Below are positions 55,059-64,000 of a stretch of 64,000 nucleotides of DNA, piece by piece. Numbering within the stretch: the first letter of the stretch is position 1; every line of letters starts with the position of its first letter. The notes under the pieces are model-generated. The model was not told where the DNA came from and made no database searches. It was given only the letters and a program-made list of their open reading frames with translations. The translations under genes were made by a program, and so were the position numbers. This DNA is from Tritrichomonas musculus (lineage: Eukaryota > Parabasalia > Tritrichomonadida > Tritrichomonadidae), in assembly GCA_039105265.1 (NCBI GenBank), contig JAPFFF010000087.1, positions 1 through 64,000 on the forward strand. The letters are read 5' to 3'.

Positions 55059-58000
55059 TTAGATTAAGCTACAACTGAAATTGAACCATTAGATTAAACT
55101 ACAACTGCAATTGAACCATCAGATTAAACTACAACTGCAATTGAACTATCAGATTAAACTACAACTGCAATTGAACCATCAGATTCAGCTGCAACTGCAA
55201 TTTGAACCATCAGATTAAACTACAACTGCAATTTGAATCATCAGATTAAACTACAACTGCAATTTGAACCATCAGATTAAACTACAACTGCAGTTGAATC
55301 ATCAGATTCAGCTACAACTGCAATTTGAACCATCAGATTCAGCTACAACTGCAATTTGAACCATCAGATTCAGCTACAACTGCAATTTGAACCATCAGAT
55401 TAAACTACAACTGAAATTGAACCATTAGATTAAACTACAACTGCAATTGAACCATCAGATTAAACTACAACTGCAATTGAACTATCAGATTAAACTACAA
55501 CTGCAATTGAACCATCAGATTCAGCTGCAACTGCAATTTGAACCATCAGATTAAACTACAACTGCAATTTGAATCATCAGATTAAACTACAACTGCAATT
55601 TGAACCATCAGATTAAACTACAACTGCAGTTGAATCATCAGATTAAACTACAACTGCAGTTGAACCATTAGATTCAGCTAAAACTGCAATTTGAACCATC
55701 AGATTCAGCTGCAACTGCAATTGAACCATCAGATTAAACTACAACTGCAATTTGAACCATCAGATTAAACTACAACTGCAATTTGAACCATCAGATTAAA
55801 CTACAACTGCAATTGAACCATCAGATTAAACTACAACTGCAATTTGAATCATCAGATTAAACTACAACTGCAATTTGAATCATCAGATTAAACTACAACT
55901 GCAGTTGAATCATCAGATTAAACTACAACTGCAGTTGAACCATTAGATTCAGCTACAACTGCAATTTGAACCATCAGATTCAGCTGCAACTGCAATTGAA
56001 CCATCAGATTAAACTACAACTGCAATTTGAACCATCAGATTCAGCTACAACTGCAGTTGAATCATCAGATTAAACTACAACTGCAGTTGAACCATTAGAT
56101 TCAGCTACAACTGCAATTTGAACCATCAGATTCAGCTGCAACTGCAATTGAACCATCAGATTAAACTACAACTTCAATTGAACCATTAGATTCAGCTGCA
56201 ACTGCAATTTGAACCATTAGATTAAGCTACAACTGAAATTGAACCATTAGATTAAACTACAACTGCAATTGAACCATCAGATTAAACTACAACTGCAATT
56301 GAACTATCAGATTAAACTACAACTGCAATTGAACCATCAGATTCAGCTGCAACTGCAATTTGAACCATCAGATTAAACTACAACTGCAATTTGAATCATC
56401 AGATTAAACTACAACTGCAATTTGAACCATCAGATTAAACTACAACTGCAGTTGAATCATCAGATTCAGCTACAACTGCAATTTGAACCATCAGATTCAG
56501 CTACAACTGCAATTTGAACCATCAGATTCAGCTACAACTGCAATTTGAACCATCAGATTAAACTACAACTGCAATTGAACCATTAGATTCAGCTGCAACT
56601 TCAATTGAACCATCAGATTAAACTACAACTGCAATTGAACCATCAGATTCAGCTACAACTGCAATTGAACCATCAGATTAAACTACAACTGCAATTTGAA
56701 CCATTAGATTCAGCTGCAACTTCAATTGAACCATCAGATTAAACTACAACTGCAATTGAACCATCAGATTCAGCTACAACTGCAATTGAACCATCAGATT
56801 CAGCTACAACTGCAATTTGAACCATCAGATTCAGCTACAACTGCAATTTGAACCATCAGATTCAGCTACAACTGCAATTGAACCATCAGATTAAACTACA
56901 ACTGCAATTTGAATCATCAGATTAAACTACAACTGCAATTTGAATCATCAGATTAAACTACAACTGCAGTTGAATCATCAGATTAAACTACAACTGCAGT
57001 TGAACCATTAGATTCAGCTACAACTGCAATTTGAACCATCAGATTCAGCTGCAACTGCAATTGAACCATCAGATTAAACTACAACTGCAATTTGAACCAT
57101 CAGATTCAGCTACAACTGCAGTTGAATCATCAGATTAAACTACAACTGCAGTTGAACCATTAGATTCAGCTACAACTGCAATTTGAACCATCAGATTCAG
57201 CTGCAACTGCAATTGAACCATCAGATTAAACTACAACTTCAATTGAACCATTAGATTCAGCTGCAACTGCAATTTGAACCATTAGATTAAGCTACAACTG
57301 AAATTGAACCATTAGATTAAACTACAACTGCAATTGAACCATCAGATTAAACTACAACTGCAATTGAACTATCAGATTAAACTACAACTGCAATTGAACC
57401 ATCAGATTCAGCTGCAACTGCAATTTGAACCATCAGATTAAACTACAACTGCAATTTGAATCATCAGATTAAACTACAACTGCAATTTGAACCATCAGAT
57501 TAAACTACAACTGCAGTTGAATCATCAGATTCAGCTACAACTGCAATTTGAACCATCAGATTCAGCTACAACTGCAATTTGAACCATCAGATTCAGCTAC
57601 AACTGCAATTTGAACCATTAGATTCAGCTACAACTGCAATTTGAACCATCAGATTCAGCTGCAACTGCAATTGAACCATCAGATTAAACTACAACTTCAA
57701 TTGAACCATTAGATTCAGCTGCAACTGCAATTTGAACCATTAGATTAAGCTACAACTGAAATTGAACCATTAGATTAAACTACAACTGCAATTGAACCAT
57801 CAGATTAAACTACAACTGCAATTGAACTATCAGATTAAACTACAACTGCAATTGAACCATCAGATTAAACTACAACTGCAATTTGAATCATCAGATTAAA
57901 CTACAACTGCAATTTGAACCATCAGATTAAACTACAACTGCAATTTGAATCATCAGATTAAACTACAACTGCAATTTGAACCATCAGATTAAACTACAAC

Positions 58001-59442
58001 TGCAGTTGAATCATCAGATTAAACTACAACTGCAGTTGAACCATTAGATTCAGCTAAAACTGCAATTTGAACCATCAGATTAAACTACAACTGCAGTTGA
58101 ATCATCAGATTAAACTACAACTGCAATTGAACCATCAGATTAAACTACAACTGCAATTTGAATCATCAGATTAAACTACAACTGCAATTGAACCATCAGA
58201 TTCAGCTGCAACTTCAATTGAACCATCAGATTAAACTACAACTGCAATTTGAACCATCAGATTCAGCTACAACTGCAATTGAACCATCAGATTAAACTAC
58301 AACTGCAATTGAATTATCAGATTCAGCTACAACTGCAATTTGAACCATCAGATTAAACTACAACTGCAATTGAACCATCAGATTAAACTACAACTGCAAT
58401 TGAACCATCAGATTCAGCTGCAACTGCAATTTGAACCATTAGATTAAACTACAACTGCAGTTGAACCATTAGATTCAGCTACAACTGCAATTTGAACCAT
58501 CAGATTCAGCTGCAACTGCAATTGAACCATCAGATTAAACTACAACTTCAATTGAACCATTAGATTCAGCTGCAACTGCAATTTGAACCATTAGATTAAG
58601 CTACAACTGAAATTGAACCATTAGATTAAACTACAACTGCAATTGAACCATCAGATTAAACTACAACTGCAATTGAACTATCAGATTAAACTACAACTGC
58701 AATTGAACCATCAGATTCAGCTGCAACTGCAATTTGAACCATCAGATTAAACTACAACTGCAATTTGAATCATCAGATTAAACTACAACTGCAATTTGAA
58801 CCATCAGATTAAACTACAACTGCAGTTGAATCATCAGATTAAACTACAACTGCAGTTGAACCATTAGATTCAGCTAAAACTGCAATTTGAACCATCAGAT
58901 TCAGCTGCAACTGCAATTGAACCATCAGATTAAACTACAACTGCAATTTGAACCATCAGATTAAACTACAACTGCAATTTGAACCATCAGATTAAACTAC
59001 AACTGCAATTGAACCATCAGATTAAACTACAACTGCAATTTGAATCATCAGATTAAACTACAACTGCAGTTGAATCATCAGATTAAACTACAACTGCAGT
59101 TGAACCATTAGATTCAGCTACAACTGCAATTTGAACCATCAGATTCAGCTGCAACTGCAATTGAACCATCAGATTAAACTACAACTGCAATTTGAACCAT
59201 CAGATTCAGCTACAACTGCAGTTGAATCATCAGATTAAACTACAACTGCAGTTGAACCATTAGATTCAGCTACAACTGCAATTTGAACCATCAGATTCAG
59301 CTGCAACTGCAATTGAACCATCAGATTAAACTACAACTGCAATTTGAACCATCAGATTCAGCTACAACTGCAGTTGAATCATCAGATTAAACTACAACTT
59401 CAATTGAACCATTAGATTCAGCTGCAACTGCAATTTGAACCA
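55059..59442 (+). repeat. Disordered block series in the right region
   Basis: Marker spacings are 1158, 1065, 458, 851 and 852 bp. Three TCATCAG-CAGCTA junctions (55296, 56454, 57519) lead into short runs of CAGCTA 31-mers. A hybrid marker, CCATCAG-AAA with a GAAATT ending, has its TCAG at 55395. The stretch 55187-56299 is copied at 62156-63268. Confidence 0.78.
55187..56299 (+). repeat. 1.1-kb duplication, copy 1 (partner 62156-63268)
   Basis: At an offset of 6969 bp the junction at 55296 pairs with 62265, the hybrid marker 55395 with 62364, and the marker 56217 with 63186. The partner differs by CTATAACT at 62222. Confidence 0.75.
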
Positions 59443-60058
59443 TTAGATTAAGCTACAACTGAAATTGAACCATTAGATTAAACTACAACTGCAATTGAAC
59501 CATCAGATTAAACTACAACTGCAATTGAACTATCAGATTAAACTACAACTGCAATTGAACCATCAGATTCAGCTGCAACTGCAATTTGAACCATCAGATT
59601 AAACTACAACTGCAATTGAACCATTAGATTCAGCTGCAACTTCAATTGAACCATCAGATTAAACTACAACTGCAATTGAACCATCAGATTCAGCTACAAC
59701 TGCAATTGAACCATCAGATTAAACTACAACTGCAATTTGAACCATCAGATTCAGCTACAACTGCAATTGAACCATCAGATTAAACTACAACTGCAATTGA
59801 ATTATCAGATTCAGCTACAACTGCAATTTGAACCATCAGATTAAACTACAACTGCAATTGAACCATCAGATTAAACTACAACTGCAATTGAACCATCAGA
59901 TTCAGCTGCAACTGCAATTTGAACCATTAGATTAAACTACAACTGCAGTTGAACCATCAGATTCAGCTACAACTGCAATTTGAACCATCAGATTCAGCTA
60001 CAACTGCAATTTGAACCATCAGATTAAACTACAACTGCAATTGAACCATCAGATTCAG

Positions 60059-60284
60059 CTACAACTGCAATTTGAACCATCAGATTCAGCTACAACTGCA
60101 ATATGAACCATCAGATTCAGCTACAACTGCAATTTGAACCATCAGATTAAACTACAACTGCAATTGAACCATTAGATTCAGCTGCAACTTCAATTGAACC
60201 ATCAGATTAAACTACAACTGCAATTGAACCATCAGATTCAGCTACAACTGCAATTGAACCATCAGATTAAACTACAACTGCAAT
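60059..60284 (+). repeat. Short duplication, copy 1 (partner 63775-64000)
   Basis: The two rare AATATGAACC monomers at 60101 and 63817 are 3716 bp apart. The sequence after each agrees to the window end, and agreement before each starts at about 60059/63775. Confidence 0.82.
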
Positions 60285-60620
60285 TTGAACCATCAGATTC
60301 AGCTACAACTGCAATTGAACCATCAGATTAAACTACAACTGCAATTTGAACCATCAGATTCAGCTACAACTGCAATTGAACTATCAGATTAAACTACAAC
60401 TGCAATTGAACCATCAGATTAAACTACAACTGCAATTGAATTATCAGATTCAGCTACAACTGCAATTTGAACCATCAGATTAAACTACAACTGCAATTGA
60501 ACCATCAGATTAAACTACAACTGCAATTGAACCATCAGATTCAGCTGCAACTGCAATTTGAACCATTAGATTAAACTACAACTGCAGTTGAACCATTAGA
60601 TTCAGCTACAACTGCAATTT

Positions 60621-61046
60621 GAACCATCAGATTCAGCTACAACTGCAGTTGAATCATCAGATTAAACTACAACTGCAATTGAATTATCAGATTCAGCTAC
60701 AACTGCAATTTGAACCATCAGATTAAACTACAACTGCAATTTGAACCATCAGATTCAGCTGCAACTGCAATTGAACCATCAGATTAAACTACAACTGCAA
60801 TTTGAACCATCAGATTCAGCTGCAACTGCAATTGAACCATCAGATTAAACTACAACTGCAATTGAATTATCAGATTCAGCTGCAACTGCAATTTGAACCA
60901 TTAGATTAAACTACAACTGCAGTTGAACCATTAGATTCAGCTAAAACTGCAATTTGAACCATCAGATTAAACTACAACTGCAATTGAATTATCAGATTCA
61001 GCTGCAACTGCAATTGAACCATCAGATTAAACTACAACTGCAATTT
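60621..61046 (+). repeat. 14-monomer insertion inside block A
   Basis: Fourteen monomers, six of them 31-mers (14 x 30 + 6 = 426), sit between monomers 39 and 40. They include TTATCAG joined to CAGCTG, a combination not noticed elsewhere, and a CTAAAACT monomer normally found in C/D blocks. The inserted DNA is all satellite, so this is an internal rearrangement and not a foreign element. Confidence 0.8.
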
Positions 61047-61143
61047 GAACCATCAGATTCAGCTGCAACTGCAATTGAACCATCAGATTAAACTACAACT
61101 TCAATTGAACCATTAGATTCAGCTGCAACTGCAATTTGAACCA

Positions 61144-64000
61144 TTAGATTAAGCTACAACTGAAATTGAACCATTAGATTAAACTACAACTGCAATTGAA
61201 CCATCAGATTAAACTACAACTGCAATTTGAATCATCAGATTAAACTACAACTGCAATTTGAATCATCAGATTAAACTACAACTGCAATTTGAATCATCAG
61301 ATTAAACTACAACTGCAGTTGAACCATTAGATTCAGCTACAACTGCAATTTGAACCATCAGATTCAGCTGCAACTGCAATTGAACCATCAGATTAAACTA
61401 CAACTGCAATTTGAACCATCAGATTAAACTACAACTGCAATTTGAACCATCAGATTCAGCTACAACTGCAATTGAACCATCAGATTAAACTACAACTGCA
61501 ATTTGAACCATCAGATTCAGCTACAACTGCAGTTGAATCATCAGATTAAACTACAACTGCAGTTGAATCATCAGATTAAACTACAACTGCAGTTGAACCA
61601 TTAGATTCAGCTACAACTGCAATTTGAACCATCAGATTCAGCTGCAACTGCAATTGAACCATCAGATTAAACTACAACTGCAATTTGAACCATCAGATTC
61701 AGCTACAACTGCAGTTGAATCATCAGATTAAACTACAACTGCAGTTGAACCATTAGATTCAGCTACAACTGCAATTTGAACCATCAGATTCAGCTGCAAC
61801 TGCAATTGAACCATCAGATTAAACTACAACTTCAATTGAACCATTAGATTCAGCTGCAACTGCAATTTGAACCATTAGATTAAGCTACAACTGAAATTGA
61901 ACCATTAGATTAAACTACAACTGCAATTGAACCATCAGATTAAACTACAACTGCAATTGAACTATCAGATTAAACTACAACTGCAATTGAACCATCAGAT
62001 TCAGCTGCAACTGCAATTTGAACCATCAGATTAAACTACAACTGCAATTTGAATCATCAGATTAAACTACAACTGCAATTTGAACCATCAGATTAAACTA
62101 CAACTGCAGTTGAATCATCAGATTAAACTACAACTGCAGTTGAACTATCAGATTCAGCTGCAACTGCAATTTGAACCATCAGATTAAACTACAACTGCAA
62201 TTTGAATCATCAGATTAAACTATAACTGCAATTTGAACCATCAGATTAAACTACAACTGCAGTTGAATCATCAGATTCAGCTACAACTGCAATTTGAACC
62301 ATCAGATTCAGCTACAACTGCAATTTGAACCATCAGATTCAGCTACAACTGCAATTTGAACCATCAGATTAAACTACAACTGAAATTGAACCATTAGATT
62401 AAACTACAACTGCAATTGAACCATCAGATTAAACTACAACTGCAATTGAACTATCAGATTAAACTACAACTGCAATTGAACCATCAGATTCAGCTGCAAC
62501 TGCAATTTGAACCATCAGATTAAACTACAACTGCAATTTGAATCATCAGATTAAACTACAACTGCAATTTGAACCATCAGATTAAACTACAACTGCAGTT
62601 GAATCATCAGATTAAACTACAACTGCAGTTGAACCATTAGATTCAGCTAAAACTGCAATTTGAACCATCAGATTCAGCTGCAACTGCAATTGAACCATCA
62701 GATTAAACTACAACTGCAATTTGAACCATCAGATTAAACTACAACTGCAATTTGAACCATCAGATTAAACTACAACTGCAATTGAACCATCAGATTAAAC
62801 TACAACTGCAATTTGAATCATCAGATTAAACTACAACTGCAATTTGAATCATCAGATTAAACTACAACTGCAGTTGAATCATCAGATTAAACTACAACTG
62901 CAGTTGAACCATTAGATTCAGCTACAACTGCAATTTGAACCATCAGATTCAGCTGCAACTGCAATTGAACCATCAGATTAAACTACAACTGCAATTTGAA
63001 CCATCAGATTCAGCTACAACTGCAGTTGAATCATCAGATTAAACTACAACTGCAGTTGAACCATTAGATTCAGCTACAACTGCAATTTGAACCATCAGAT
63101 TCAGCTGCAACTGCAATTGAACCATCAGATTAAACTACAACTTCAATTGAACCATTAGATTCAGCTGCAACTGCAATTTGAACCATTAGATTAAGCTACA
63201 ACTGAAATTGAACCATTAGATTAAACTACAACTGCAATTGAACCATCAGATTAAACTACAACTGCAATTTGAATCATCAGATTAAACTACAACTGCAATT
63301 TGAATCATCAGATTAAACTACAACTGCAATTTGAATCATCAGATTAAACTACAACTGCAGTTGAACCATTAGATTCAGCTACAACTGCAATTTGAACCAT
63401 CAGATTCAGCTGCAACTGCAATTGAACCATCAGATTAAACTACAACTGCAATTTGAACCATCAGATTAAACTACAACTGCAATTTGAACCATCAGATTCA
63501 GCTACAACTGCAATTGAACCATCAGATTAAACTACAACTGCAATTTGAACCATCAGATTCAGCTACAACTGCAGTTGAATCATCAGATTAAACTACAACT
63601 GCAGTTGAATCATCAGATTAAACTACAACTGCAGTTGAACCATTAGATTCAGCTACAACTGCAATTTGAACCATCAGATTCAGCTGCAACTGCAATTGAA
63701 CCATCAGATTAAACTACAACTGCAATTTGAACCATCAGATTCAGCTACAACTGCAGTTGAATCATCAGATTAAACTACAACTGCAATTTGAACCATCAGA
63801 TTCAGCTACAACTGCAATATGAACCATCAGATTCAGCTACAACTGCAATTTGAACCATCAGATTAAACTACAACTGCAATTGAACCATTAGATTCAGCTG
63901 CAACTTCAATTGAACCATCAGATTAAACTACAACTGCAATTGAACCATCAGATTCAGCTACAACTGCAATTGAACCATCAGATTAAACTACAACTGCAAT
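61144..64000 (+). repeat. Disordered right-edge segment
   Basis: Markers are at 61144, 61875 and 63186, with a hybrid marker at 62364. It contains the second copy of the 6969-bp-offset duplication (62156-63268) and ends in the 226-bp match to 60059-60284. The window stops inside a monomer; no flank is seen. Confidence 0.8.

Larger units (their letters stand above)
59443..61143 (+). repeat. Block A carrying a 426-bp insertion, 1701 bp
   Basis: Monomers 1-39 run to 60620 in canonical order, and monomers 40-42 resume at 61047. The extra length is exactly 1701 - 1275. One monomer in this block (60101) ends AATAT in place of AATTT. Confidence 0.84.
1370..63209 (+). repeat. Block-start marker monomer, 72 copies
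   Basis: The monomer type GAACCATTAG plus ATT plus AAGCTACAACTGAAATT occurs once per block and gives the array its phase. Positions of its TTAG are 1376, 2198, 3474, 4205, 5116, 6059, 7334, 8186, 8854, 9494, 10405, 11196, 12471, 13203, 13991, 14813, 15661, 16936, 17668, 18456, 19216, 20310, 21042, 21830, 22652, 23501, 24292, 24988, 25564, 26261, 27109, 28384, 29116, 29904, 30664, 31758, 32490, 33278, 34100, 34949, 35740, 37015, 37747, 38535, 39357, 40205, 41480, 42205, 42993, 43753, 44847, 45579, 46367, 47189, 48037, 49312, 50044, 50832, 51654, 51805 (CATCAG form), 52717, 53449, 54237, 55059, 56217, 57282, 57740, 58591, 59443, 61144, 61875 and 63186. Usually the preceding monomer is CCATTAG-CAGCTG (31 bp) and the next is CCATTAG-AAA (30 bp). 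Confidence 0.93.
1..64000 (+). repeat. 30/31-bp satellite DNA array filling the window
   Basis: Every line read consists of the same monomer in one orientation, with no interruption by other sequence. Numbered from GAA, it reads GAACCATCAG (1-10), ATTAAACTAC (11-20), AACTGCAATT (21-30), with an optional T at 31. Alternatives are: 4-5 CC, TC, CT or TT; 8 C or T; 14-16 AAA, CAG or AAG; 19 A or G; 20 C, A or rarely T; 25-26 GC, TC or GA; 28 A or G. In a fully parsed 1275-bp block, 15 of 42 monomers are 31 bp; this extrapolates to about 2,100 monomers here. The consensus is about 33% G+C and has more C than G on this strand. No CG or GG dinucleotide was noticed. Both window edges fall inside monomers, so the true array is longer. 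The family is not recognised. Confidence 0.99.

Noticed and set aside
1-64000. CRISPR array, because the repeat is about 30 bp
   Set aside because: The repeats abut directly with no unique spacers, the array far exceeds CRISPR sizes, and no cas genes are present.
1-64000. Transposon, retroelement or virus-derived insertion interrupting the array
   Set aside because: All sequence read fits the satellite monomer. No terminal repeats, poly-A tails, coding domains or target-site duplications were seen.
1-64000. Telomeric repeat or CENP-B box
   Set aside because: The monomer has no TTAGG/TTAGGG-like unit and no GG at all, and the CG-containing core of the CENP-B box is absent.
1-64000. tRNA, rRNA or other structured RNA gene
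   Set aside because: No conserved RNA-gene motifs interrupt the array. The short palindromes are monomer-joint features repeated throughout.
1-64000. Strong phased A-tract curvature
   Set aside because: The AATT and ATTAAA tracts are about 15 bp apart, roughly one and a half turns, so their bends would not add simply; no computed curvature is available.

Overview
The whole 64 kb window is one uninterrupted head-to-tail satellite DNA array. No gene, RNA gene, transposon or unique flanking sequence is visible, and the array runs off both ends. The monomer is 30 or 31 bp, about two-thirds A+T, and all copies point the same way; there are about 2,100 copies. A uniform array this long points to eukaryotic heterochromatin (pericentromeric, centromeric, subtelomeric or sex-chromosome-like). 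I do not recognise the family and cannot name the organism.

Monomer, numbered from GAA: positions 1-10 GAACCATCAG, 11-20 ATTAAACTAC, 21-30 AACTGCAATT, with an optional extra T at 31. Nearly all variation lies at about 11 positions: 4, 5, 8, 14, 16, 19, 20, 25, 26, 28 and 31. The variants therefore form a small alphabet of monomer types, and the order of types carries the structure.

Layout. A rare monomer type, AAGCTACAACTGAAATT, marks the start of each block and recurs 72 times. Marker spacings reveal a hierarchy: monomers; blocks of A 1275 bp (42 monomers), B 732, C 788, D 822 (variants 791 and 760) and E 848; and a superunit A-B-C-D-E of 4,465 bp (about 147 monomers). A longer derivative, A-B-C-D(760)-G(1094)-B-C-D-E of about 7,840 bp, occurs three times, at 15661, 27109 and 40205. 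Region by region: 1-10404 is irregular, with complete A blocks at 2198 and 6059; 10405-51653 is a regular core interrupted by a scrambled stretch at about 22850-26050; 51654-64000 becomes disordered again through a net 212-bp deletion, a 426-bp insertion and several recombinant monomers.

History. Two very large internal duplications (10255-22850 with 34799-47387, and 14602-24796 with 26050-36244) show that the array was recently amplified in units of 10-13 kb. Recombinant junction monomers and whole-monomer length steps indicate unequal exchange in register. Nothing here works as a gene system; the interesting content is the nested higher-order organisation. Marker coordinates were counted by eye from the sequence. 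Identity between duplicated segments was checked at markers and sampled stretches, not base by base.
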